The notes beneath the pieces are model-generated. The model was not told the DNA's origin and searched no databases. It was given only the letters and a program-made list of their open reading frames with translations. DNA of 64,000 bases from contig CAIIXF020000010.1 of NCBI GenBank assembly GCA_903813345.2, forward strand, positions 2,101,169 to 2,165,168, in the 5' to 3' direction. Of this stretch, positions 1 to 12,102 are shown piece after piece; within the stretch, counting starts at the first letter, position 1, and the number at the start of each line of letters is the position of its first letter. Source of the DNA: Owenia fusiformis. Its lineage: Eukaryota > Annelida > Polychaeta > Sabellida > Oweniidae. The translations under genes were made by a program, and so were the position numbers.

Positions 1-1500
1 CTTGGTATCTTCGATTGATCCTTCTAATGGCTGGTAAACTGAGGTAAAGTCCTTAAAATGGAAACAAGAATTCACAAAGGAGGTATTACTTACAAGAAAG
101 TAAAATACAGAAATGTTATCTAGATTCTTGGCAAAATTGAGGTAAAAGTTGAAATGCAAGAATAAAATGCATCATTACATCACCTTTTATTAAGCTAGGT
201 AAAAATTGACTTTGCATTGCCTAATGCATTTTTAGAAAAAAAGTTACCTATCATTAAATCAAAAAGGCTGAAAACTAGAAGGTTGATCAATTATTTTTGT
301 GTTAGTGAAATTAATAATTTTTCATCAGGTTTAAAAATGTGACCCAAAAGTCACCTTTTATGATTGTTCTTCTAATCCATGTATTCTTAAAAAAGCACAC
401 ATCATTATGTTTCTAGAATAATATAGATTAAGTCAATTTAGTTCTCTATATGTCACCAAGTCACAATATTTTTGAAAAAATAATTTGTTGTTTAATCAAT
501 GGAGACAATAATGTCAGTGTATGAATACCACGTTAATATGTACAATTGACCTGAAGTATATATGGTTCATATATAAGTTTTCTGTCAATGTTCTGTCACA
601 ATATGTATTGACATAATCTAAGGTATATTATCTAATATCTACATCATCTACCTTGTTCTTCCTCCATAAACAGTTTGTATGCTTGGCGATCCCTCGCAAA
701 ACGCTCAAGTGCTTCAAACCTCAGTCACATTTGCACTAATTTCCGACTAATTCCGAAAAGGCACCTGGTTGATGAGATTTTTGGTTTAAATCAAGACAAG
801 GAACTGTATTGACTCCATGAGATTTTTGACTGATTTTTTAAGACATTGCACAGGTGCGAGCCATCAGTTGGCGTAAATGTGACTGAGGCATGAATAGCAT
901 CATTGATTTTCAACCTTCAATGTTAGGTAAGATTCGCATGTCATTCTGTTCCACTGCTTGATTTACTGTTAATCTTATTACACTGATTGTTCCGTTAAAA
1001 GGTTCACTGGGTTTGTTTTTTACTTGTCATTTTAGACAAACATAGTAGTACATACTTCTCATTCATGGATTGTTTGATAGATACATAAAGGTATATGTAC
1101 ATTCACTGGTATATACATGTTATAATGCGTGCATCTTGAATTTACAATAGTGAAATAAACACAAATTGTGAATAATGAATAAAATATAATATGATGTTTT
1201 GCCATTACAGTGGTATAGTCAATGGGTTGTCAATGGTACATCAATGGTTACACATCAGGGTTACGAATTTGCAAACTTAACAAAGATTTTTGTGCCTGTG
1301 TAACATATCAAAAATTATTCGTTTGAAGTTCTTTGTCAAAATGCTTCCTGAGGAAGCAATAAAACCTGCTGTGTAACACAGACCCTTAATAGGTGTCTGA
1401 AAAATAGGTGTATGAAAGTAGAAAATACAATACAATTGCACACAAGGAACTTAATTCATGTTTTACTGATAGATATATATAAAGCGCATATTTAACCTGT
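1..1500. other. Non-coding 3' flank of the lectin gene
   Basis: I see no coding exon here. The segment lies downstream of the lectin stop codon on the minus strand. Bases 1286-1377 form a diverged copy of a dispersed repeat that recurs near 30190-30290; both share a stretch reading 'gtcaaaatgcttcct' and a following 'aagcaat'. No clear minus-strand polyadenylation signal was recognised close to the stop. Confidence 0.4.
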
Positions 1501-1742
1501 TCACAGGATAATCTCGCATACAAAGTTAATCTTAATAGATTTACAGTTCCAATCATCCCACCTATGGTCTCCATTTGATGTGTAGTACATACAGTCTGAA
1601 TTTTCTTCATCCTCTCGCTGTCCTGCACCAGGTTTGATCCAATAGTGAAATGTTATAGGCTTTCTTGTGCCGATCCACATCCAGCTGCCCTCTCTTTCCA
1701 TGTCTGTACCCCCAGCCCACCACCATGGGCTGGTCCATTCAG
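1501..1742 (-). CDS. Lectin exon 4: second half of the C-type lectin domain and stop
   Basis: The acceptor is TGTTTTAG|CTGAAT and the exon enters in phase 1. It encodes WTSPWWWAGGTDMEREGSW, then WIKPGAGQRE, then RWDDWNC and the final FVCE, ending in a stop. The Cys positions and the WND-like motif (WDD) fit the CTLD core. KPG stands where EPN or QPD normally binds Ca2+ and sugar. Confidence 0.85.
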
Positions 1743-4700
1743 CTAAAACACAAACATACGAGGGGTGATCCAAAAGTCATTGAGGTATTTTAGAATTTAA
1801 CAATTTTTACAGGTCAGCCATTTTAAGGTTAACATTTTCTATTTTCATACTCAGTGTCTTATCTTTCTGATTTGAAGAAAATCACATTTCACCATGTTTG
1901 AAATATATTTGCACACTGCCAAAATGGTAAAATTATGAGATTTTTGGATTAAAAGAGATAAAAGTAGGAAGTTTGGGAGAAATCCTGCCGAGACCACTGT
2001 GATTTATGCAAAAAATAGATCTTTAAGCCAATTGCATTTCTACTTTTTTAACTTCCACATTCAAATTTTAAAGAATCATGGTTTTATAATTAACATGTAC
2101 CTCCATTGTAATCTCTGTACGCAATGATGAACTCATTCTCTTGCTGGGTTTCTACCGAGAGCAGCGTTGATTCGGGGTGGATGGCCCGACAATGCCTCTC
2201 TGCCATTGGCCAGTTCACTGTCACATTCTCAAACTTGTAGCATGATGACATATAGTGTACCCAGTCTTTAGGGCATGGTCCAGCATCTACAATAGATATA
2301 TTTGAATGAAAATAACCATAAGGATAAAAAAATGTGGAATTGTTGTCTTGATTGGTTTCTTATGTGCAGTCGCATATGATTTGCAATGAATTCAAGACAT
2401 AATTTGTTGTGTGAGGTTGTTTAATTAACCACATGTATATTTCAACTCAGAATTCAAAAAAAATTATTTCTTTGACTGGGTGGCTGGGTGGTCTGGCATG
2501 CAATTAATGATATGGATTACATGTTGAATTAACAGCCAAACTTCAGACATCATGTACTGTTATTATAGTACATAGTTCATTGCCTCTTTTAAGTTCTCAT
2601 GCCTTGCCCCGCAAATACACTCAACCTTTTTATTATTATATTTCTCTCATATTATATTTTCATCATAAAAACACTTTTTAATGTCAATGTGAAGTTTCAT
2701 ATATGTTTTTCAACATTAACACATAGGTGAGGATGCATTGTCACATTCTAACCAATCAAAATGTTTCAAAACAAGCATGTACATGTATGGTCCTACACAG
2801 CCAATCTCGAATAGGTACAATCCAGTTTTAAATTTGAATTATAATGATAGATATTTTTTCAAAGTTGTATGCAAATAGGATTTTACCTGATGCCAAGCTG
2901 CCAAGACATTATCAATAGGTCATGTAACGCACTCCTTGCTTGAGCCTATCTCTCAACTTTTAGTGATATTGTGCAAATCATGCATGATATCCTATATAAT
3001 TTATGGGTCAATGTGACTAGAGAACTTATGAATGATAAGTACTGAATGACATATAGAATTTTTATCTCCACATAATGAGGCCACTATTGTATTTAAACAA
3101 CACATCTTATGTGATGAAAGGCTTTATAAACATAAATGGGTTGATATATGGTTCCATATATCAAACCTTTTAAAATTTTGATGTATGGTTTTGGGAATAA
3201 GTATATTTCTTTTGTATGTGGTAAATTCAGGAAATTGTTGCAACTTTTCTATTCAGAGTTTATTTCCTGCATTTGGTCGCTTTGACTTGTTTATTGATTT
3301 CACAAAGTTATTTAATACTGTAACTTTGATATACAATAAAACCTGTGTAATCCGAATACCACTGATATCAGCCAAAAATGTTTTGACTAGCAGGTATTCA
3401 CATTTCAAGGTTTCCTTAACATATTAGCAGGTGTTCACATTTCAAGGTTTCCTTAACATATTAGCAGGTGTTCACATTTCAAGGTTTCCTTAACATATTA
3501 GCAGGTATTCACATTTCAAGGTTTCCTTAACATATTAGCAGGTGTTCACATTTCAAGGTTTCCTTAACATATTAGCGGTTATTCACATTTCAAGATGTCC
3601 TTAACATATTAGCAGGTGTTCACATTTCAAGGTTTCCTTAACATATTAGCAGGTATTCACATTTCAAGGTTTCTTTAACATATTAGCAGGTGTTCACATT
3701 TCAAGGTTTCCTTAACATATTAGCAGGTATTCACATTTCAAGGTTTCCTTAACATATTAGCAGGTATTCACATTTCAAGGTTTCTTTAACATATTAGCAG
3801 GTATTCACATTTCAAGGTTTCCTTAACATATTAGTAGGTATTCTCATTTCAAGGTTTCCTGAACATATTAGCAGGTATTCTCATTTCAAGGTTTCCTTAA
3901 CATATTAGCATGTATTCACATTTCAAGGCTTCCTTAACATATTAGCAGGTATTCACATTTCAAGGTTTCCTTAACATATTAGCAGGTGTTCACATTTCAA
4001 GGTTTCCTTAACATATTAGCAGGTGTCGGTGGGGGATAAAAAGTTTGGGACTGAGAAAAAGTGTTCTTAATGAGACATGTTCCTATTAGAGAGGTGTTCG
4101 GATATACCGATTTTTTTTATTCTTACTGTTTATGTTAAATGATTAAAGATACAAATGTCATTATAGAAATGATCTCTCAACCCTATAAATCATACTTTGA
4201 ATACTTTCTGTCTGTTGTAAATTATACTCGTATATTACATAACATGCACAATATATTATTATTGAATCCTACGAAAATTCCTCATCCACTTCAAAAACAA
4301 GGTTAAGAGGGTACAGTACCTCTAAAATTAGATTTTAATTTTCTTGTTAATATGTAATTCAACCTGGACTTCCTTTCACTAGTTCATTATGTTCTGTTAA
4401 TACACTGTAGCAACTTGTGGGATATGAGATATGAGTTTCTTGGTTCATCTACCAAAAATACATTGGTATCTATGCCCAAAGTAAAATTGCGATGACAAGA
4501 TATTATCTGCATGTATGGGTTCATTTATTATAAAAGATGATGAATTCTGTATTATATAATATATATGGACATTGATTTTAATTTTTATAGAGCTTGATAA
4601 CTTGAACAGGCTTTTGTGTATAATGTTATTTTTATTTTGCTTAGGTATGGAAATACATATACAGTTGTTAAACAAATTCACACAGAAAAATAAAATTTGT

Positions 4701-7700
4701 GAGAGGTTATGTTTATTTTAACCAAGGGTAATACAAATGAAATATGTATCATTTATGCTCATTTTTGTATTTGCTTAAGCTTTCTTTCAAAATAACATGT
4801 ATTAATGTGTTTTATAATATAAGAGCTTTTTCAGGGCTTCCTTAACCTCTTGACTACCTGGAGTGATGAGAAATCTTCAGAAATGACCTTGAAACCCAGA
4901 GTGACGAGAAAATCCGTCACAATTTTTTTTTACTAAAATTGCTCTTTTTTGAACAATTTTCATCTAATTTACACAAAAATTGTTGTTAAAGGTGTAGAAA
5001 TGACCTCACCCGTCTAATTTTACTAAGTTGAGCATCTCAAGATGTATAGGTATGTAGTAAAATGTCAAAAGGTTGCAAAAGTGAAAAATTCTCCGGTTTC
5101 AACTGAGCCTGGGATTCAAGAGGTTAAGAAACATAATTTTTGAAATAGGTTAGATGACCTGTAATTTACAAGTGTTTCTCCTAATTGCGATTGCTTTTAT
5201 CTGACCCTCTTTGAGTAGTTTGTTCACGGCATTTCTACATGCTCTTCAAAAGAAAAATTCATTGGCATGTAGGTTGACTTGGTATTTCTTCAGATATAAG
5301 ATGTGTTAGGGGATACTTGAGCTAGTTTCATAGCAGTAAAAATGAATTTATATTTTGAATATTTTGTAGATATTTTTCATTAAACTAATTTTTATTCATC
5401 AGATTTTTAAAGAATGTTTACAATTTAATTCAAAGGAAAACACTGAAAATACAAGGAAAATTGCTGAAAAGAATATCAAACAAACAAAGACAACCTAACA
5501 ATCCAACAAAAAATAAAGAAATGGAAGATTGTTGAACACAAAAATGATACATCAGTTGATAGAGTTAGCCACAAGGTTTCAAAATACCCAACACTCTAAG
5601 TCTCTTAGCTATGCTTCATGTTCTCACTTGAGAATACAGGCTGTCCTTTTCATATCTTTATTTTCAGTATTATCTTGTGTGCAAGGATTAATGTTTACAA
5701 ATAGTTCTTTTTAAGTACTTATAGTGAGTTCTTTTATCTAAATATGGCATCTAAATAATAGGCTATAAACACTAATAAGTCTACTGCTCCAAGTGTCAAA
5801 TTCAAGTCAATTTATAGAATGAGGATAGCGATACAGTAGCACATTTCCAATGCTTGAAATGTCATATTGAAAAAAATATATCCTTGAATGAACAAATAGA
5901 TTTATTATTATTTTCATATTCCACTTGTCAAGTGCTTTTGTGCATTTTTAAGTATAGCATCTCTACCGTATTTTATCTGGTACAGTAATGTTGTAAATGA
6001 TACTATCGTGAAGATCTCTACTTCTCCTTATAGTTTGGTTACAGGCTACAGCTTTGAGAGATGTCAAAAATGATAAATGTTACTTTAATAACATGACATT
6101 ATCATAAATTAAGTGAATATATGCTTAGGGTGTCAAGATACTTTAGTACTAAATTGCAGACAAAACATTACTGTAAAAATAAATTGTGACATTTTAAAGC
6201 TTTAGAAAAATGAATTTTCGAAGATAAGACATCAAAGAGTAAGTTAAAACACTTACTGTCACCAAGTTGTTTTACTGTTTCTTTTTTAGTTACTTGACCT
6301 TACATTCATTGCCAATAAAGAAAATATATCAAAATCAAGTATTGAAAAATATGGGTGACATACCTTGGGGTGCATTAAGTGGAGCGGCAGGTATGGGTGC
6401 TGTGACAGGAGGTGCACTGTTCAATTATAGACAAATATGGGTGACATACCTTGGGGTGCATTAAGTGGAGCGGCAGGTATGGGTGCTGTGGCAGGAGGTG
6501 CACTGTTCAATTATAGACAAATATGGGTGACATACCCTGGGGTGCATTAAGTGGAGCGGCAGGTATGGGTGCTGTGACAGGAGGTGCATTGTTCAATTAT
6601 AGACAAATATCGGTGAGATACCTTGGGGTGCATTAAGTGGAGCAGCAGGTATGGGTGCTGTGACAGGAGGTGCATTGTTCAATTATAGACAAATATGGGT
6701 GACAAACCTTGGGGTGCATTGAGTGGAGCGGCAGGTATGGGTGCTGTGACAGGAGGTGCACTGTTCTATTATAGACAAATATGGGTGACATACCTTGGGG
6801 TGCATTAAGTGGAGCGGCAGGAATAGGGGCTGTAACTGGGGGTGCACTCTTTAAGTAAACAATCTCATCTTCCAGACGTTGCATCTGTTGTCTTATATCT
6901 GTCATTGCGCTCCCCTACAACATAAGATCACTGAATTAGTATTGCTGTAAGTTTCCATCATCTTGGACACCATCTAGATATACACACAAACCTTGATTCA
7001 AGGTACAGTTTTTCAGTTTTGATTTTTCTATTTGATTTGTTGATACTTTTGTATATATTTAAAGGACTCTGTCAATACTATTTCATTGTTGTTTAAGCCC
7101 CTTCCCATATGATGAAATTTTAAAATGGTGATGTTTTTCAAAAATTGGCATTTATCACTAATGAAATCTTCATTTACCCCCTCCCTGAAAAATTAACATT
7201 AACATGCAAAATAACAGTTTCCCCGAATATATTGAACACTTTGCTCTGGGTCCACTTGACACAGGTCACTGTATAATGCAGAGCAATAACCTGCAGTCAC
7301 ATGTTGAAATTTGTGAATTCCTAAATATTCTTTGAACATTCTGTAAAACAATAGCCTTGAGATTTGATACTGTTCATTTAAAAAAGAAAATTCTTTCAAT
7401 CCCACAGTTGTTCCCTCCTGCCCAACAACGGTTCCCTCCTATCCCTCATGGTTCACTCTTGTCCCATAGTAGTTCCCTCCTGTCTTAGTGGTTCACCCCT
7501 GTCCCTTAGTGATTCACTCCTGTCCCAAAGTAGTTTCCTCATTTCCCATAGTGTTTCCCTCTATCCCATAGTGAGTGGTACCTCCCCATTTCTTTTTGGT
7601 TCCCCCTGTCCCATAGTGGTTACCCCTGTCCCATTTTTGTTCCCTCCTGTCCCATAGTGAACTAAATAGTAGTACCTACCTGTCTGGGATCCATGTCAGC

Positions 7701-8330
7701 CTGATGCCCTCTCTTTTGCTCCAGGTGCTCCATATTCCGCTCCATCCTATTAATGTGTCTATTGTGTTTATTCATGTCATTCTCCACTTTGTGGATCTTG
7801 TGTATGATAGTATGACGTGACTGTATGTCCTTCTCCATCGTCATTGTCACATTCTGGATCTTTCTCTCAAGTCTTTGAATCTCTGTGTGGCAATTACAGG
7901 AATCTGGTCTAGCTTCATGATTGCGTCCAGTATGTGTTAATGTATTCCAAAAGTTTTGATGTTTTTGTTGATCCACCGGGGTTGTTTTCTGATGTCTTAG
8001 CTCATCAATGTCTAATGTTGCCTTTTGGTTATCAGTTTTGAGGCCTGTTACTTGGGCTTGTAGTTCAAGAAAGTCAGCTGTAAGTTGCATAAATCGATCA
8101 TTCAGTTTTGCGATTTGTTTAGTATACTCGTGAGTGCTTGTCATAAGACTGATGACGGAGCTCTGAACTTGTAACAGGTTGTTACATTGTTGTGTAGCTG
8201 TGTTACATGATGTCTCTTGACCCCCGCACTGTGAGTTGTCTCGGCCATTGTCCCCAAATCCCTGTGTGACATCACAAACTTGATATGATGTCACAATGGC
8301 AATAATGAAATATCTCCAGTTAGTGTTCAT
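1501..8330 (-). CDS. Secreted coiled-coil C-type lectin, complete four-exon gene
   Basis: Spliced CDS: exons 8330-7680, 6914-6794, 2286-2101 and 1742-1501. The total is exactly 1200 nt, so 399 residues plus a stop. Junction phases agree (0, 1, 1) and each boundary has GT/AG. The protein starts with a hydrophobic signal-like segment (about residues 1-25), then a Cys-containing stretch (residues about 34-48), a long heptad-rich region (about 50-215), a short second coiled segment, an Ala/Pro-rich linker, and a C-terminal C-type lectin domain (about 260-399). The CTLD shows the opening Cys pair, WWWAGGTD and WDDWNC. The usual EPN/QPD sugar-binding triplet is replaced by KPG, so Ca2+-dependent sugar binding is uncertain. 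Such oligomeric secreted lectins are typically humoral recognition proteins; that role is inference. Intron 2 (4.5 kb) holds two repeat arrays and a MITE. Confidence 0.85.
1757..1800. repeat. Mariner-end-like fragment beside lectin exon 4
   Basis: The sequence acgaggggtgatccaaaagt starts about 15 bp upstream (minus sense) of the exon 4 acceptor. It resembles the mariner terminus at 34086. No matching opposite end was found nearby, so this is a fragment or a solo end. Confidence 0.45.
2101..2286 (-). CDS. Lectin exon 3: first half of the C-type lectin domain
   Basis: Acceptor TTGTAG|ATGCTG, donor GGAG|GTACAT, 186 nt, phase 1 in and phase 1 out. It encodes the CTLD opening: CPKDWVHYMSSCYKF, then an AERHC segment and SVETQQENEF. 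This is the standard first half of a C-type lectin fold. It was not listed as a long ORF because there is no in-frame Met at its start. Confidence 0.85.
3334..4113. mobile_element. MITE (pogo/Tc1-like ends) expanded by an internal 37-bp array
   Basis: The left end reads TA|CAATAAAACCTGTGTAATCC, matching the family with TACAGTAAAACCTG ends seen intact at 9189-9371. The right end is degraded (ggtgttcggatatacc). Almost all of the interior is the 37-bp tandem array. It lies in lectin intron 2. Confidence 0.5.
3391..4019. repeat. 37-bp tandem array, 17 copies
   Basis: The unit begins caggtattcacatttcaagg and ends taacatattag. Successive caggt starts at 3391, 3428 and so on to 4020 give exactly 17 periods of 37 bp (629 bp). 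Copies differ at a few sites, mainly gtAttc/gtGttc. There are no unique spacers, so this is a minisatellite and not a CRISPR array. Confidence 0.95.
4846..5123. mobile_element. piggyBac-type MITE with TTAA target duplications
   Basis: Flanked by TTAA at 4842-4845 and 5124-5127. The left end is CCTCTTGACTACCTGG. The reverse complement of the right end is CCTCTTGAATCCCAGG (13 of 16 matches). It is 278 bp with no coding capacity and lies in lectin intron 2. TTAA duplication is the piggyBac hallmark. Confidence 0.75.
6351..6855 (-). repeat. 86-bp tandem array duplicating the exon 2 end and its 5' splice site
   Basis: Six units start at 6351, 6437, 6523, 6609, 6695 and 6781. In minus sense each unit has a 53-nt Ala/Pro-coding part, an AAG|GTATGT-like donor, and a 33-nt tail ending in AACAG. 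The 6781 unit contains the used exon 2 end. The other five lie in intron 2 as decoys. Donors in the 6523, 6609 and 6695 units are altered. The period is not a multiple of three, so no decoy donor joins exon 3 in frame. Confidence 0.95.
6794..6914 (-). CDS. Lectin exon 2: second coil and Ala/Pro linker
   Basis: The acceptor is TTGTAG|GGGAGC and the exon enters in phase 0. The 121 nt encode GSAMTDIRQQMQRLEDEIVY followed by an Ala/Pro-rich linker. The donor is CAAG|GTATGT, leaving phase 1, which matches exon 3. The last 58 nt of the exon plus the donor are the first (minus-sense) copy of the 86-bp tandem array at 6351-6855. Confidence 0.8.
7408..7660. repeat. Degenerate minisatellite in lectin intron 1
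   Basis: About ten imperfect copies of a unit near 23 bp built on 'ttccctcctgtcccatagtgg'-like words. It ends 19 bp short of the exon 1 donor in genomic coordinates. It is strongly pyrimidine-rich on the plus strand. I see no coding role. Confidence 0.7.
7680..8330 (-). CDS. Lectin exon 1: signal peptide and coiled coil
   Basis: This exon has 217 codons and starts at the only in-frame ATG followed by a hydrophobic signal-like segment. It ends ...DPRQ at a CAG|GTAGGT donor, phase 0. The residues after the signal carry four cysteines within about 20 positions, suitable for interchain disulphides. A long polar heptad-rich helix follows. The open frame continues five codons past the donor to a stop, so splicing is needed to reach the lectin domain. 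Confidence 0.85.
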
Positions 8331-9188
8331 TTTGATGAGTTTAGATTTAAATTCACAGTATTAAATCTGTTGTATATGATTTTTCTGAAAACTATGAAAA
8401 ATCGTCATCACCTTTGACTATCCTTGATAATCCCTTCACCTTCTAGTCTGAATAAGGGCTAATCCAGATGTTAAAATATCTAAAATTCGTGTTAATAAGG
8501 GCTCTCTTAGGTCTTTAGACGTTTATGTCACAGTAACTTCATTTTTCTTCAGACAAGCTGTCGTCACATCATCTAACAATCATAACAAATCAAGCTTTTT
8601 AAGATCCAGTGGTGGCAAAAACAAAACTCTTGTTTATCTAATCATTCAAAATCTGCAATTACAAGTATTTTCACTTAGAGTGTCAAAATGTAATATGGAA
8701 ATATATTTATAATTTAGATATGTTTCTTGGATCTGACTGTACTTCCAAAATAGAGGTATCTTCAGCTTATGATTCCTGTGTTTCAACAACCACTTACTTC
8801 AAATTATATCAGAATCTCACTAGCTGTTGAAACAATAAACCAAGTTGTTTGAATTCAGGAACTTGCTTTTTCTGTGATCCTCTCTCTATGCATGTGGTAG
8901 TTTCCTTTGAAATATTCAGGATGATTGTCTTATTTTGCTACACTTTTATTCAGATATCATTCCCGAGATTTCAGTTATTGTATTTTCATAGTTCTGCCTC
9001 GTAATTGGTCTGTCCATTTACACGAATCATCATTCTGACCAATAAATCCTTTGAATTATATTCACCTCCTGAACTCTTGTAGCCAATACTGTAGGACATT
9101 TATCTGTAAGATAACAAAAAGATTTTTTCATTGAGATTTTCTAGTTTCAATTCCAACAGTTTGTTGTTTCAGCATCAGTTTTGTGATA

Positions 9189-9371
9189 CTGTAAAACCTG
9201 TCTTATTCGAACACAACTTTGGCCAGCCTAAAGTGTTCAAATTGGCAGGTGTTCATATTTTGAAGTTTTTTAATATGAACGTCTATCTCAGATTAAGTAT
9301 TTGGGATAAAAAAGTATTCTCATTAAGATGAATTCAGATTAAAGAAATGTTCATATATACAGGTTTTACTG
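9189..9371. mobile_element. 183-bp MITE, TA target duplication, CTGTAAAACCTG ends
   Basis: TA flanks both ends (9187-9188 and 9372-9373). The left end is CTGTAAAACCTGT. The right end is ACAGGTTTTACTG, near-perfect inverse complements. This is the best preserved member of a family seen again at 3334, 14710, 17829 and 30486. TA duplication and the CAGT start are typical of pogo/Tc1-mariner derived MITEs. Confidence 0.75.
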
Positions 9372-12102
9372 TATTTTGTAAAAATGTTATCTTGCTCATT
9401 GGTTTATGGGGCATTTGCAATAAAAAAGCAAGTATGTATTTCTAGCTGGTAACACAACATTAAAAGAATGATCAGTATGCATGTAAAGGAAACTGATATG
9501 TTTGTGTGAATTGAAATTTAAAATCTTCATTTTTTAATTCTTTTTTTTCTCTCAGAATAATTTACATTTCAATAATCAATGAAATTCAATCTCAGATCTG
9601 AATAATAACTTAAAAGCTGTCTATCTTTCAACTTGAGAGTCATTGACTCTTTACATTGATATATCTCATATGTAAAACAGCAGAGAGAGCTGCTAAATTA
9701 TACAATACAAACATAAAAAAAGTGTTTAACAAACTGTCTTACTGATTGACATTGTCCATGGATGGGTAAAAAGTAGTCTAGTATATAGAAGTATGTCAAA
9801 ATTAATGGATTCTGCCTCAGGTGTTTACGATTGATGGCAACCCTGACGTTTATGTTTGCTTTATGCAATGAGAAATAGCGTTGCAAAGCATTTGGTCGGA
9901 ACATTTTTAGAATCAGTAACATTAAATCGTTCGTTGTGATCATTATATGATACAGCGACCAGTTGATGGAGACTGAATAGTTAAATAGATTTGCATGAGT
10001 GACTTCAGGGAAATATTGCTCATTTTGGAGCCTTAATGCCTCATGGGTTAATCAGTTTAATCAATTTAACTACAGATCTATGTGTGTTTCTGACCCCTGC
10101 TATACATTTAATCCATTGGCTCCCATGTGACCATTTTAACTGCATATTTACCACTCAGGGTTTCCAATTTTTAATAAAAAGTGGTAAGTGTTCATATTTC
10201 TGACTTTGTACCTACAATTACGTATTTTAAGTTACGCCCATGTAATCAAACTTCATAATGAACCTTAGATAACCTTATTCATAAAATTTCGTTAATGTCA
10301 TATTTCTGTCCAATTTTTAGTTTTATTATTCATTATGTATTACTGATATCAGGTTTATAAATCTTAAACCGCTAAAAATATATTTTTATAGATTCAGGTG
10401 CTATTTACACAATCTTAAATCAGAATATAGTAGCACATTTTATGTAACCTAATTATGAATAAAATAACTAAAATAGATCTGAAATTATAGACGCAATGTA
10501 TAGGTGCAGATTAGTATACAGTAATAGGTAAAAATTATTTGAAAACTACAAATGAAATAGTATTTTATGTACCATATATGGAGAAAGCCAAGCACAATAT
10601 AGAAACAGAATAACAAATTAAACATTCCAAAAGACAAAGTCTAAATATTTGGGAATTGTTTTCCTGATTTCAAAGCTTTGTACCTTTTGATAAGCTATAG
10701 GAATCTTTAATTACATTTTGGAACATTTCCTCTAATCCCAATTTCCTTTGAACAGATTGGTATCTCCATGGTGGTATCATGTTTTCTTTTCAGCCTCCCA
10801 ATAAAGGGGAGATGGGTTATCACAGATCACTTGAACTTAGAAATAATTTGGTATTCAGCAATTGACTATCTTATCTTCACAATATGGGTGATCAATATAT
10901 TTGATAAGCTCAACCACTTTCCCTTTTATAGCATTCGAGGGAATAACAATGTGGGGTTCACTTAGGGTCAGAACTAGTATTCTGAAATTATGTTTTCTCA
11001 TTTTGATTTTAATATCAGAGTCCTTTTATGTTTTAGAGTTCCTTATATGCTTTTATGCTTTCTTACAGAGATAGAGGAGTCTTTGGAGCTTATCCACCTT
11101 TTCAAATAAGGCAACAAAGGTTCACTTTTATATATTATATGGGATTAAACATGATGTAACACCCACTTTCTATATATTGTGGAGCACACTGGCTCTGTAC
11201 TCCCACTTTCTATCTTAGTTTAGAGAAGAGGAGGGATAATGGTTGTAGCACTACTGTCATACCCTGACCTAAATAATATCATATCCTATAGGTTCAATTA
11301 CTGCAAGATTCTTCTGAGCCATATGTTTACCTTACCTCCCTAAACAAGTAAATATTAATAAAGGTGTTATTTTGGTGAACTATTTAATAGTCAGAAATGT
11401 TGAGAAAAGGACATAAACCGTTGTTTATGTGGTTTCTTTTTGTGGCTTGTGATCTATTGTTCAGTTTTTGTGACTTGTAAGAAATAAATGACAATGTCTG
11501 AAAAATAAGTTTACTTTATGATTGTACGCAAATCTTTGATCGTGTTTTGGAGTATATAAATCATATCCCTTTGTGATCCTTTGAGGTTTTTAAAGCTGTT
11601 AATAATCATTTTAACCAAGAGTAGATGCTTGCCTATCATCTTGTCATCAGCAGCCTTTCACTTGTATATGAAGTTGCAAGTAAAGCATATTATTAAATAC
11701 GATCAAAAATACCTCAACATATCTCTTTGAAATATTGTTCGAGATGAAATATTTGCTGAATATTTTTTGTTCATTAGTAGGGATTTTAAGCTATGTGTTT
11801 TAAAGAGAAATTGTTCAGTAACAAATAATCTTACAGTATCACCCCCAGGGCCCAGGGACAACTTTTCCACTCTTAGTTTGTTTTTCCAGGCATCAAAGCG
11901 AAGAACTTCTCCCTAGATGACCATTGTTCTATATGTTTCTATACAAGTTTTCTTAAAGACACATACAACATGTAGCTCAAGTAACTTCCCTTGTATGTCT
12001 GTACCTATCACTTATCAAAGTAGAACCCATGAAAGCATTGACTGTATAAAACTCTAGACCATAATGATGAATTGATGACCTAAAATTATTCTGTTCATTT
12101 AA

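Noticed and set aside
3391-4019. Possible CRISPR array (37-bp direct repeats)
   Set aside because: Repeats are directly adjacent with no unique spacers, and the setting is a eukaryotic intron; it is a minisatellite.
4445-4681. 78-codon minus frame in lectin intron 2
   Set aside because: Phase and content do not fit between lectin exons 2 and 3, which already join in phase.
6267-6464. Plus-strand frame with Gly/Ala-rich repeat
   Set aside because: It is the reverse reading of the 86-bp array; the minus strand has the splice sites and frame continuity with the lectin.
7448-7657. Plus-strand Ser/Pro-rich frame
   Set aside because: Arises from the pyrimidine-rich minisatellite in lectin intron 1.
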